A DNA stretch of 64,000 nucleotides from assembly GCA_021413845.1 (NCBI GenBank), contig JAIOPP010000084.1, forward strand, positions 133,890 to 197,889, in the 5' to 3' direction. The notes under the pieces were generated by a model. That model was not told where the DNA came from. It saw nothing but the letters and a program-made list of their open reading frames with translations, and made no database searches. The translations under genes were made by a program, and so were the position numbers. Origin of the DNA: Planctomycetia bacterium (lineage in GTDB: Bacteria; Planctomycetota; Planctomycetia; Pirellulales; PNKZ01). Every line of letters begins with the position of its first letter. Position 1 is the stretch's first letter. Shown piece after piece: positions 17,474-26,045 of this stretch.

Positions 17474-19015
17474 ATGCCATGTGCTCGTCGTCTGCTCGGT
17501 GTGTCGATCGGCATTTTCGCAGCGCTCATCGTCGGCAACGGCGGCCTCGTCTCAGGAGCCGAGTTGGCCCTTAGGCTTTCGGCTCGCAACTCCGTGGCGA
17601 TCGAAGATCTTAAGGCGCATGCGTCGGTCTTGGCCGACGACACCTTCGAGGGGCGCGAAGCCGGCAAGCGCGGAAGTCGCGCCGCTGCGGGCTACATCAT
17701 CGAAAAGCTCAAGGCTTGCGGCCTGAAGGGGGGGGCGGCCGACGGCACCTTCATTCAACCTTTCGATCGCGAGCATCGCAACTTGCTCGCCGTGATGCCA
17801 GGGAACGACGCCGCGCTCAGCCACGAAGTCATCATCGTCGGTGCGCATTACGACCACGTCGGCTACGGCAACTCGCGGAACAGCTTCGGCCCGTACGGTT
17901 ACATACACAATGGCGCCGATGACAACGCCAGCGGGGTCGCGGCCGTGTTGGAAACGGCTCAAGCTCTCACTTCGATCGGCGGCTTGCGGCGCACCGTCGT
18001 CTTTGCCTTTTGGGACGCTGAAGAAGCCGGCTTATTCGGCTCGAAACATTGGATCGCGCACCCGACGGTTCCGGTAGAGAACGTCACCTGCTTCCTCAAC
18101 CTCGATATGATCGGCCGCCTGCGAAAGAACACGATCGAAGTTTACGGTACCCGCACCGCTGCGAATTTGAGAAAGATCATCAGCACCGCGAATGCTTCCG
18201 CCGGCATAGCGATGGACTACAAGTGGGAGATCAAAGAAGACAGCGATCATGCGTCGTTCTTCCGCCGCCTCATCCCGACCGTGATGTTCCACACCGGTCG
18301 CCACGGCGACTATCACCGCCCCAGCGACGACGTCGAAAAATTGAACTTCGAAGGGATGCAAAGCATTTGCCGGTTGATGGTCGACGTCGTCATCGATCTC
18401 GCAGATTCCGATCAGCGCACTTGGTTTCGGATGCAATCGGTCAATGAATCGGTTTCGGATGCCGGACGAGATGCGCTAGAGCGGCCGATCGCCGCGCTCG
18501 GACCACGCTTGGGCATTTCTTGGCGGCCCGGGGTCTCGAAAGATGCCGGTGTCTATGTCTCGAGCGTGCGCGCCGCGGGGCCGGCGGGGCGTGCCGGTAT
18601 GAAACAAGGGGATCGGATCACCGCCTGGGACGACATCGTGCCCGCCTCCGATGGAGAGTTCGAGCGATTGGTCTTGCGGCAATCAGGGCCGGTGAAGCTG
18701 ACGATCGTTCGTCCCGGTCTTGCGGATCCGATCGTGGCGACGGTCACGCCGCTCGGCGAGCCCGTGCGCATCGGCCTGAGCTGGGCCCAAGACGATGCCG
18801 AGCCGGAGAGCGTAGTCGTGAAGCGAGTCGTCGCCGGTTCTCCTGCCGCGGCTGCCGGGCTACTGGATGCCGATCGCATCTACGAAGTCGACGGTGTGCA
18901 GTTCCGCTCATCGGCCGAATTCGAAGCGCTGCTCGAAAAAGCAGGCAAGCGGATGACGTTGATCATCGATCGCAAAGGGATCATGCAGACGCTGGTTTGC
19001 GAGCTCGATCGTTAG
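17474..19015 (+). CDS. Secreted M28 family metallopeptidase with two PDZ domains
   Basis: 513 residues: signal peptide (VSIGIFAALIVGNGGLVSGA), an M28 zinc aminopeptidase domain to about residue 310, then two PDZ domains (about 330-405 and 420-510, GPAGRAGMKQGDRI and GSPAAAAGLLDADRI). Predicted di-zinc ligands are present: H125 (GAHYDHVG), D149 (GADDNASG), E183/E184 (DAEEAG), D211 (LDMIG) and the His of YHRPSDD. It should remove amino-terminal residues from peptides outside the cytoplasm; the PDZ repeats may bind substrate tails. It stands alone, followed by a 247-bp gap. Confidence 0.95.
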   Translation: MPCARRLLGVSIGIFAALIVGNGGLVSGAELALRLSARNSVAIEDLKAHASVLADDTFEGREAGKRGSRAAAGYIIEKLKACGLKGGAADGTFIQPFDREHRNLLAVMPGNDAALSHEVIIVGAHYDHVGYGNSRNSFGPYGYIHNGADDNASGVAAVLETAQALTSIGGLRRTVVFAFWDAEEAGLFGSKHWIAHPTVPVENVTCFLNLDMIGRLRKNTIEVYGTRTAANLRKIISTANASAGIAMDYKWEIKEDSDHASFFRRLIPTVMFHTGRHGDYHRPSDDVEKLNFEGMQSICRLMVDVVIDLADSDQRTWFRMQSVNESVSDAGRDALERPIAALGPRLGISWRPGVSKDAGVYVSSVRAAGPAGRAGMKQGDRITAWDDIVPASDGEFERLVLRQSGPVKLTIVRPGLADPIVATVTPLGEPVRIGLSWAQDDAEPESVVVKRVVAGSPAAAAGLLDADRIYEVDGVQFRSSAEFEALLEKAGKRMTLIIDRKGIMQTLVCELDR

Positions 19016-19262
19016 ACCGACGAGCAAGAGCCGATTCAACTGATCGGCCTTCGGCGATGGCCGATTCTTGCCGGCCGAGTGTCCTGCACGCTTGGGTCCG
19101 GTGCTTTAGGTGCCGTGAATTCGCCTGGAACGTGCGATCGCTCTGGCGAACTGGAGGCGCCCTTCGGTATCCTTAGAGAGCGAACGAAGACGGATCGTCG
19201 GCCTGCGCGATTGCGTCGAAAGATTAAACTCTCGCGAGCGGGCAAAAGGTCTTGTCGCGCTT

Positions 19263-21119
19263 TTGGCTATCGAAACGTCTCCCGCCGCCGATCTATCGAA
19301 TCTCGCTCTCACGCGCCGGATGCTGGCCTTGGCGTGGATGTATCGTCGCGGCTGCATTCAGATCATTCTGCTGCAGGGGGTGCTCCTCGGGCTGAGCGTC
19401 TTAGGGCTCAGCTTCTTAGGCCAAGCGATCGACGTGATCCGCCATGCCGCGGTGCCGGGAAGTCCGGAACCGTCGTACTTCGGTGGTTGGCATCCTCCTA
19501 CACATTGGACCGCTTGGCATACTTCGCTGGTTGCCGCCGCGGCGGTGCTGGTGGTCGGCTTGGTCCGAGCCTTGCTGAGCTACGTGCTCGCGGTCGTCGT
19601 GGCGCGGGTCGTGCAGATGGGAATCGTCGTCGCGCTGCGAACGCAGGTGTACGACAAGCTCCAGCGGCTCGCCTTTCGCTTCTTCGATCGGCATACGACC
19701 GGCTCGATCATCAATCGCGTGACCGGCGATGTGCAGTCGGTGCGGCTCTTCGTCGACGGCGTCGTGATTCCGATCATCATGGTGGTCCTGTCGCTAGTCG
19801 TGTATTTCGTCTACATGTTTCGCTTGCATGCCGGGCTGACCCTCGCCTGCTTGTCGACGATGCCGCTCACGTGGTGGCTCTCCGTTCGTTTCTCGCAACG
19901 GGTCCGGCCTGCCTACGAGCGCAATCGCGATCTCGTCGATCGGATGGTCCTCACGCTTACCGAGAACATCCGGGGCGTGCATGTCGTCAAAGGGTTCGGG
20001 CGCGAGCCGGAAGAGATCGCGAAGTTCAATCGCGCGAGCGGGGCCGTGCGCGAACAGCAGCATTGGATCTTCGACCGCATCAGCATCTTCACGCCGACGG
20101 TCGAAATGCTTTCCGCGCTTAATCAAGCCGTTCTGCTCGGCTACGGCGGTTGGCTCGTCATCGAAGGCCGCTTGCCGCTCGGCTCCGGGTTGATCGTGTT
20201 CTCCGGATTGTTGCAACAGTTCTCTTCGCAAGTCACGCGCGTCGCCGGCATCATTAATAGCGTGCAACAAAGCCTTACCGGTGCGCGACGCGTGTTCGAG
20301 ATTCTCGACGCGCCGGTCGAGATCCAATCGCCTGCGCGGCCGGTGCGACGAAAGAAACTGGCAGGCGCGATTCGCTTCGAGCACGTTTCGTTCGGATACG
20401 ACCGAGCGAAGCCGGTACTGCGCAATATCTCTCTGGCGATCGAGCCGGGCGAGTGCATCGCACTCGTCGGCGCCACCGGTTCCGGCAAGACGACGCTTCA
20501 GAGTCTGGTGCCGAGATTCTACGACCCGACGTTCGGACGCGTCAAAATCGACGGGATCGACGTGCGCCGCTACGACCTCGACGACCTGCGACGCAACGTC
20601 GGCGTCGTCTTTCAAGAAAGCTTCTTGTTCAGCGATACCATCGCCGCGAACATCGCGTTCGGACGGCCCGACGCGACGCGCGAGCAGATCGAAACCGCGG
20701 CCAAAATCGCCGCGGCCCACGAGTTCATCGATCGCTATCCGAAGAAATACGACACGCCGCTACGCGAGGCGGGTTCGAATCTTTCCGGCGGACAACGTCA
20801 GCGGCTCGCCATCGCCAGGGCGTTGCTCACGGCACCACCGATTTTATTGATGGACGACCCCACCGCTTCGGTCGACGCTCGCACGGAGCATGAGATTCTC
20901 GATGCGATGGATCGCGCGATGCAGGGCCGCACGACGATCGTCGTAGCGCATCGATTGAGCATGTTGCGCAGGGCCGATCGCATCGTCGTGCTGGAAGACG
21001 GCGCGATCGTAGATATCGGCACTCACGCCGAGTTGCTGCATCGCCCAGGCTCTTATCGCCATGCCGCGCGCATTCAGGCCGATTTCCAAGTCGACGAGCC
21101 CGTCGCGGGGAGTTCGTAA
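19263..21119 (+). CDS. ABC exporter half-transporter, subunit 1 (degenerate catalytic site)
   Basis: 618-residue fused permease/ATPase. Six membrane spans cover about residues 30-320. The ATPase domain has Walker A GATGSGKTT (about 403), a canonical signature LSGGQRQR (about 508) and Walker B LLMDDPTAS. The catalytic glutamate position is aspartate (D532), as in the non-hydrolysing half of heterodimeric exporters. It starts with TTG at 19263; an ATG at 19320 is a less likely option. The stop overlaps the partner's ATG as TAATG. Substrate (lipid, drug or peptide) cannot be told. Confidence 0.93.
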   Translation: MAIETSPAADLSNLALTRRMLALAWMYRRGCIQIILLQGVLLGLSVLGLSFLGQAIDVIRHAAVPGSPEPSYFGGWHPPTHWTAWHTSLVAAAAVLVVGLVRALLSYVLAVVVARVVQMGIVVALRTQVYDKLQRLAFRFFDRHTTGSIINRVTGDVQSVRLFVDGVVIPIIMVVLSLVVYFVYMFRLHAGLTLACLSTMPLTWWLSVRFSQRVRPAYERNRDLVDRMVLTLTENIRGVHVVKGFGREPEEIAKFNRASGAVREQQHWIFDRISIFTPTVEMLSALNQAVLLGYGGWLVIEGRLPLGSGLIVFSGLLQQFSSQVTRVAGIINSVQQSLTGARRVFEILDAPVEIQSPARPVRRKKLAGAIRFEHVSFGYDRAKPVLRNISLAIEPGECIALVGATGSGKTTLQSLVPRFYDPTFGRVKIDGIDVRRYDLDDLRRNVGVVFQESFLFSDTIAANIAFGRPDATREQIETAAKIAAAHEFIDRYPKKYDTPLREAGSNLSGGQRQRLAIARALLTAPPILLMDDPTASVDARTEHEILDAMDRAMQGRTTIVVAHRLSMLRRADRIVVLEDGAIVDIGTHAELLHRPGSYRHAARIQADFQVDEPVAGSS

Positions 21120-22975
21120 TGTCGAACTCGACGACGGATCGCGACGAGCGACGATCGAAGACAAGGCTGCTTGCCAAGAACGTGCCGGTGGTCGATCACG
21201 GCGACGAACCCCGCGACGAAGCGGTGCGCCCCTTGCAGTGGTCGCTCATCGCGTGGATTGCGAGTTTTACGCAGGCACATGCGCGTAAACGAAATAGGTT
21301 GTTGGTGTTCGTCGTCCTGCGCTCGTTGCAGTTGCCGGTCGCCGCTTGGGCGATCGGGCGGATCATCGAAGGGCCGATCTCGCACGGCTCCATACCAGGC
21401 CTGATGTACGGTGTCGGGGCGTATTTAGCGCTCGCGGCGTTCACGAACTTCACGCTTCACTTTCGCCAGCGGTTGGCGCTCGAACTCGGCGAAGCGGTCG
21501 TGCAAGACTTGCGCAACACGATTTTCGATCATCTCCAACGCCAGCGCATGGCGTTCTTCAACCGCACGAAACTCGGCCGCATCATCAGCCGCACCACATC
21601 CGACGTCGAAGCGGTGCGGGCCGGAATTCAAGACGTGTTCTTCGACAGCATCGTCGGCTCGGGACAAATCCTCGGAGCCGCGGCTTTGATGGCGTGGTAC
21701 GACGTGCCGTTGTTCCTCGTCGTCGTGGGGCTCGCGCCTGTGCTGTGGTGCATCAACCTCGTGTTTCGCAAACGGCTCAGCCAAGTGCATCGCGAAGTGC
21801 ATGAGAGCTTCAGCCGCATCACGTCGTCGCTGGCGGAATCGGTCAACGGGATCGAAGTCACGCAAAGCTTCGTGCGGCAAGACGTGAACGCCGAACGCTT
21901 CGCCGACCTGATCGAAGACCATTCGCAATACAATCTCAAGGCGGCTCGCACGGCGGGTAGTTTCTTGCCGCTGTTGGAATTCAACAACCAAATCTTTCTC
22001 GCGCTGTTGCTCGGCTTCGGCGGCTATCGAGTCTTGGATCCTGAAATACGAATGCCGATCGGCGATTTGATTCAGTTCTTCTTTCTCGCGAATATTTTAT
22101 TCCAACCGATCCAGGCACTCGGCGAACAATACAATTCCGCACTCACGGCGATGGCCGGTGCGGAGCGCATTCGTGAATTGCTGCAAACCCCAACCGATTG
22201 GCAAGACCCGCCAGATGTGATCCGCCCGACGGACCTTGCGGGCCGCGTCGAATTCATCGACGTCACCTTCGGATACGATCCGGATGTGCCCGTGCTGCAT
22301 GGCATTTCGTTTACGGCGGAGCCTTGCCGGACGATCGCGTTGGTCGGACATACCGGGAGTGGCAAGACCTCGATCATCAATTTGGTCGCGAAGTTCTATT
22401 TGCCGACGGAAGGCCGGCTGCTGATCGACGGCCTGGATGTCCGCCACCTCGATACCGATGCATTGCATCATCGACTCGGAATCGTGCTCCAGCAGAACTT
22501 TTTGTTCTCCGGCACGGTTATGGAAAATATCCGCACCGGCAAGCCGACGGCCGACGATGACGAAGTGCGACGTGCGGTAGCCCAGATGGATTGCACCGAT
22601 CTGCTCGAATCGCTTCCGGCCGGCTTCGCGACCGAAGTCGGGGAGAACGGCTGCAACTTGTCGTTGGGCCAGCGACAGATCATTTGCTTCGCGCGGGCCA
22701 TGTTGGCCGATCCGAGAATCCTGATCCTCGACGAAGCGACCAGCTCGATCGATGTGCTGACCGAGGCTCGCATCCAGCATGCGCTCGCGAAGTTGCTGGC
22801 CGGTCGAACCGCGTTCGTCGTAGCGCATCGTCTGAGCACGATTCGTAATGCCGATCTGGTGCTCGTGCTCGATCGAGGCCGGATCGCCGAACGAGGGACG
22901 CACGACCAACTCGTGCAAGCCGGCGGACTCTATCGTGATCTTTATCACGAATTCATCCGAGCCACGGCTGCGTAA
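21119..22975 (+). CDS. ABC exporter half-transporter, subunit 2
   Basis: 618-residue permease/ATPase partner of the preceding gene. A hydrophilic N-terminal extension of about 45 residues precedes six membrane spans. The ATPase domain has Walker A GHTGSGKTS, Walker B LILDEATSS with the normal catalytic E539, and a deviating signature NLSLGQRQ (Leu for the first Gly). Subunit 1 lacks the catalytic Glu and subunit 2 has the weak signature, so both defects fall in the same composite site; the other site is intact. This is the known pattern of asymmetric heterodimeric exporters. Confidence 0.94.
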   Translation: MSNSTTDRDERRSKTRLLAKNVPVVDHGDEPRDEAVRPLQWSLIAWIASFTQAHARKRNRLLVFVVLRSLQLPVAAWAIGRIIEGPISHGSIPGLMYGVGAYLALAAFTNFTLHFRQRLALELGEAVVQDLRNTIFDHLQRQRMAFFNRTKLGRIISRTTSDVEAVRAGIQDVFFDSIVGSGQILGAAALMAWYDVPLFLVVVGLAPVLWCINLVFRKRLSQVHREVHESFSRITSSLAESVNGIEVTQSFVRQDVNAERFADLIEDHSQYNLKAARTAGSFLPLLEFNNQIFLALLLGFGGYRVLDPEIRMPIGDLIQFFFLANILFQPIQALGEQYNSALTAMAGAERIRELLQTPTDWQDPPDVIRPTDLAGRVEFIDVTFGYDPDVPVLHGISFTAEPCRTIALVGHTGSGKTSIINLVAKFYLPTEGRLLIDGLDVRHLDTDALHHRLGIVLQQNFLFSGTVMENIRTGKPTADDDEVRRAVAQMDCTDLLESLPAGFATEVGENGCNLSLGQRQIICFARAMLADPRILILDEATSSIDVLTEARIQHALAKLLAGRTAFVVAHRLSTIRNADLVLVLDRGRIAERGTHDQLVQAGGLYRDLYHEFIRATAA

Positions 22976-23326
22976 GCTTCGCAACTCCTGACGCGACGGC
23001 GCGAGTTGCATCAGCCAACTGTTCCGTGAAAATCTCGATGGGTTTGCGCAATGGGCATGGAATAGGTTCGGATCGAAACCGGAAAGTATGCGCCGCTCGG
23101 TTTCAGCCGCTCGCCGACGTTAAATGCTCGGCATACTACGCATTTTAGGTGACGAAGCTCGCAGATTCGTCGAAAACGGCAGCTCCATCGCGAGGCCGCT
23201 TTCGAGTATTTGTGCGGCTCCGAACTGCGGCTCCGACGATTAAAGAGAAAAGCCGGCGAAATCTTCGCGCCACGCCTAGAATGAATTCGAGTAACTCGCG
23301 GAGGCGTTTCGTAGGAGAGTTTCCCC
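22976..23326. other. Intergenic region, no gene seen
   Basis: About 350 bp after the ABC exporter pair. A 7-bp inverted repeat (GCAACTC ... GAGTTGC, about 22980-23008) may be a weak terminator. The rest should include the promoter of the next small gene; GGAG of its ribosome site is at about 23314. No convincing ORF or RNA structure was seen. Confidence 0.4.
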
Positions 23327-23818
23327 ATGTCCGTCAATGAATTGTGGTTCACGGCGATCGTCGTGGCACTCGCGGCTTGCGTCGTCGGAGTGACGGTATG
23401 GCGGCGCCGGCCGACGCGCGCCATGCGCGACGCGCAGAGCTTCGAGCTTTTGCGCCGCAGCTTTCATCGCGAGCGCGAACGGGTCGAAGCGAAATTCGTC
23501 GAGCTCGCCTCGGCGAGCGGCAAGCCGCGCGGACTCCGCTGGAAAGACTGCGATTTCGAGGACGGCGTCGCTTATGCACGCGATCGCAAGAGCGGCGAGC
23601 TCTGCGCCTTCGTCGCCGTCACGGTTGCTTTCGAGGCGATCGAAGGGGGGGGCATGGAGGAGGTCGAAGCGGTGAGCAATCTCCGCGCTGCCACGGCCGT
23701 GTTCCGTCACAAAGAGCACCATTGGTCGACAGACGGGCGAGTGATCTTCAACTTGAAGCCGGTCCAAGCGATCGCTCACTTCCAGGATAGTCTGGTGCTC
23801 GTCGGCGAAGAGGCTTAG
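23327..23818 (+). CDS. Small membrane-anchored protein of unknown function
   Basis: 163 residues with an N-terminal span (WFTAIVVALAACVVGVTVW, about 7-25) followed by RRRPTR (Cin/Cout topology predicted by the positive-inside rule) and a soluble domain of about 130 residues. The soluble part contains a helical ERERVEAKF segment and then a beta-rich stretch (GLRWKDCDFEDGVAYARDRKSG). The start is well supported by GGAG about 10 bp upstream. No family was recognised and it appears monocistronic. Confidence 0.75.
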   Translation: MSVNELWFTAIVVALAACVVGVTVWRRRPTRAMRDAQSFELLRRSFHRERERVEAKFVELASASGKPRGLRWKDCDFEDGVAYARDRKSGELCAFVAVTVAFEAIEGGGMEEVEAVSNLRAATAVFRHKEHHWSTDGRVIFNLKPVQAIAHFQDSLVLVGEEA

Positions 23819-24405
23819 GCCCGCCTCGTCGACGCTCGTCATCGCGCATTCCGACCGGCCTCCTCGTTTGCGCACGTGTTGCAAACGCTTCGCCATGCGC
23901 ATTCGGCTGCCGACGAGTTCTTTACGCAACACGATCTCGCGCCCTGGACGGAAGCCTTGGGGAGTTGCTTTCACCGTGCCTCGATCGATGCAGGCACACA
24001 CAAGCGGCGTCGCAGGCATGTCGGATCGACCGCCTGTAACGACACGACCGTCTTTAACGGACGATCTCGACGTTCATCGATTGCCGAGAAGTCCGATCGG
24101 TCGGGTTCGATTGCGACGATCGTAACGGTGGCGCCGGCCAAGTAGCGGGCCGCAGAATCGTCGGCGATGTCTTAAACCGCATGCGCGGTGCGATGCTCCT
24201 TCATCGTTAAAGAGAGCACGCGCGGTAACGTTTGCAGAGCTTACCTGCGCGATACCTCCGGTATCGCTTGAACAACCGCATCATTGCTCGCAGTGCTTGA
24301 GATTTTCCAAGCTTCTCGTCGATGAGCATCTTGCCCACGACGCCTAAGCGTCAAGCCCTTATTAACCCGTTCCATTCCTGTTTCTTGTGTGGGAGTTCGA
24401 GTACC
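23819..24405. other. Long intergenic region with one small hairpin
   Basis: Nearly 590 bp with no protein-like ORF on either strand; overlapping ORFs here are Arg/Ser-rich and lack ribosome sites. A perfect 8-bp stem with 3-nt loop (GCGATACC TCC GGTATCGC) is at 24249-24267, about 140 bp before the next gene. It could be part of a leader or a protein-binding palindrome. Confidence 0.4.
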
Positions 24406-25026
24406 ATGCGTTCCATCGTTAGTGCCTTTGTTGCCGTCTGTTTGTTGGCTATCGGCGCGTCGACGTCGGAAGCCGGGCTGTGCAAGAAGTCGTGCTGTCC
24501 GAAGCCGACCTGCTGCAAGCCGAAGTGCTGCCCGAAGCCGAAGTGCTGCCCGAAAGTGAAATGCTGCAAGCCTAAGTGCTGCAAACCGAAGTGCTGCCCG
24601 AAGCCGAAGTGCTGCAAGCCAAAGTGCTGCAAGCCGAAGTGCTCGTTGTTCTCGAAGTCGTGCTGCAAGAAGAGCTGCTGCAAGAAGCCGACCTGCTGCC
24701 CAGCCCCGGCTCCTTGCTGTGCCAAGAAGTCGTGCTGCAAGGCTTCGAAGTGCTGCGCTAAGAAGTGCTGCAAGCCGAAGTGCAAGAAGAGCCGTTGCTG
24801 CAAGAAGTCTTGCAAGAAGAGCTGCTGCTCGGCTCCTAGCTGTGCCGCTCCGACCTGTGCCGAACCAGCTTGCGGCGTAGCTGCTCCCGTTGCTCCGGCT
24901 GTGAAGCCTGCCGCTCCGGCCGTGAAGCCGGCTGCTCCGAGCGTTGCTCCTTCGGACGTCAAGCCTGCCGCCCCGAAGCCGATGACGCCACCGGCCCCGA
25001 AGGCCGACAAAGCCGCGAAGATCTAA
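24406..25026 (+). CDS. Secreted Cys/Lys-rich repeat protein
   Basis: 206 residues: a signal peptide (MRSIVSAFVAVCLLAIGASTSEA) followed by about 120 residues made almost wholly of CCKPKCC / CCPKPK / CCKKSCC units, then a Pro/Ala/Lys-rich tail (PAAPAVKPAAP). The mature part has about 43 cysteines, mostly in pairs, and very many lysines. The DNA shows a matching irregular TGCTGCAAGCCGAAG-type repeat (about 24480-24840). GGGAG precedes the ATG and a strong terminator follows. Possible roles are a disulfide-linked cell-wall protein, metal binding or polyanion binding; none is shown. No known family could be assigned. Confidence 0.85.
   Translation: MRSIVSAFVAVCLLAIGASTSEAGLCKKSCCPKPTCCKPKCCPKPKCCPKVKCCKPKCCKPKCCPKPKCCKPKCCKPKCSLFSKSCCKKSCCKKPTCCPAPAPCCAKKSCCKASKCCAKKCCKPKCKKSRCCKKSCKKSCCSAPSCAAPTCAEPACGVAAPVAPAVKPAAPAVKPAAPSVAPSDVKPAAPKPMTPPAPKADKAAKI
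24480..24840 (+). repeat. Irregular short tandem repeat inside the Cys-rich gene
   Basis: Imperfect units of about 12-18 nt (TGCTGCAAGCCGAAG and variants) run head to tail and encode the CCKPK-type motif. All keep the reading frame, so it is a coding repeat prone to expansion or contraction by slippage. Confidence 0.8.
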
Positions 25027-25065
25027 CTCGCTGATTCCTAGCGAATCACGAACGCACTCAAAGCA

Positions 25066-25112
25066 ACAGGCCGGGCCGAGGTTAACCACACCTCGGTCCG
25101 GCTCTGTTTTTT
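25066..25112 (+). terminator. Intrinsic terminator of the Cys-rich gene
   Basis: ACAGGCCGGGCCGAGGT and its near-perfect complement ACCTCGGTCCGGCTCTGT form a long GC-rich stem with a short loop (TAACCAC), followed by TTTTTT. It begins 40 bp after the stop codon. Confidence 0.85.
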
Positions 25113-25210
25113 GGTGTTTGAATCAAGAGCGAACCGGAGACCTTACGAAATAGTAAGCATGCAGTCGAAGTTCGATTGCCGCTTCGCACCTTGATCGACC
25201 TGCACTTGAA

Positions 25211-25834
25211 ATGACTTCTTTGCTTCCCGCTTATTGCACTTCGTTGTTGAATCGTTGTTCCGACTTCGGTTGGGAATCGTGGTTACGAGTTCAGACGACG
25301 CGCAGCGCCCCGAGTCCGCATCGCGATGCGCATCGCTACGGTTACCTTGCGTTCCACACCTACTTTTCCATCTTCGACCATCTGGCTCTGACCGCAAACG
25401 ATACGGTCGTCGATCTCGGTTGCGGCAAGGGGCGTGTCGTCTGCGTAGCGGCGCAATATCGGATTCGTGAGGCGATCGGAGTCGAGATCGACTCCATGCT
25501 CGCCGCGCAAGCCGTGTCGAACGCCGAGCGCATGCGCCGACGCCGTTCGCCGCTAAGGATCGTGTGCGAATCGGCGACGGCGTTCGATTATTCGACGACG
25601 ACCGTGATCGTGATGTTTCATCCTTTCGGCAGCGACACCATGAACGAGGTTCTCGATCGGCTGCACGATTCGCTCGCTCGAAATCCGCGGGTGGTGCGCA
25701 TCGTTTATGCGAATCCCGAGTATTGCTCGGTACTCACCGCGCGCAGTTGGCTCAAGCTCGAAGCCGGCTGGAGCCCGACCGCGTGGGGGCGTGTGAAGTT
25801 TCCGATCCATTTCTATCGCACCATCGTCACATAG
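25211..25834 (+). CDS. Class I SAM-dependent methyltransferase
   Basis: 207 residues. The SAM-binding motif I is DTVVDLGCGKGRV (about residues 64-76) and motif II is GVEIDSMLA. An N-terminal helical segment (HRYGYLAFHTYFSIFDHL) precedes the fold. The motif IV position (VIVMFHPFG) is unusual and lacks the NPPY of nucleic-acid methylases, so a small-molecule or protein substrate is more likely. It stands alone before the tRNA-Arg gene. Confidence 0.85.
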   Translation: MTSLLPAYCTSLLNRCSDFGWESWLRVQTTRSAPSPHRDAHRYGYLAFHTYFSIFDHLALTANDTVVDLGCGKGRVVCVAAQYRIREAIGVEIDSMLAAQAVSNAERMRRRRSPLRIVCESATAFDYSTTTVIVMFHPFGSDTMNEVLDRLHDSLARNPRVVRIVYANPEYCSVLTARSWLKLEAGWSPTAWGRVKFPIHFYRTIVT

Positions 25835-25913
25835 TTGCCGCCGGCCGGTATTTCGCCTACATTCGGCGTAAGGACGGCTGTGCGGAAATCGATCTCGCGA
25901 CCGTCGTCCATTT

Positions 25914-25987
25914 GCCCTCGTAGCTCAGTTGTATAGAGCACGGATTTCCTAAATCCGGGGTCGCCGGTTAGAGTCCGGCCGGGGGTA
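25914..25987 (+). tRNA. tRNA-Arg(CCU) with altered elbow pair
   Basis: 74 nt with acceptor stem GCCCTCG/CGGGGGT (G1:U72 and U5:G68 wobbles), D-stem GCTC/GAGC, anticodon arm CGGAT TTCCTAA ATCCG (anticodon CCT), a 5-nt variable loop and T-stem GCCGG/CCGGC, discriminator A, no encoded CCA. The D-loop reads AGTTGTATA instead of the common AGTTGGATA, and the T-loop TTAGAGT instead of TTCGAGT. Thus G19 is U and C56 is A, which would keep a Watson-Crick tertiary pair. All stems are intact, so this looks functional rather than decayed. Confidence 0.88.
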
Positions 25988-26045
25988 TTTTCCGAGCGAA
26001 ATAAGTAGCAAGAAGTGGGACCTTCGTCGCCGTCGAGAGCCGTTG

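Noticed and set aside
23276-24019. 247-codon minus-strand ORF over the small membrane protein and following gap
   Set aside because: No domain, no ribosome site, composition of a shadow ORF; the plus-strand gene has a good GGAG site.
24480-24840. Short repeats considered as a CRISPR-like array
   Set aside because: Units are 12-18 nt, in frame and without unique spacers; they encode the CCKPK motif.
24351-25010. Minus-strand ORF with QHFGLQHF repeats
   Set aside because: Mirror image of the Cys-repeat gene; no start signal, and the plus strand has a signal peptide, ribosome site and terminator.
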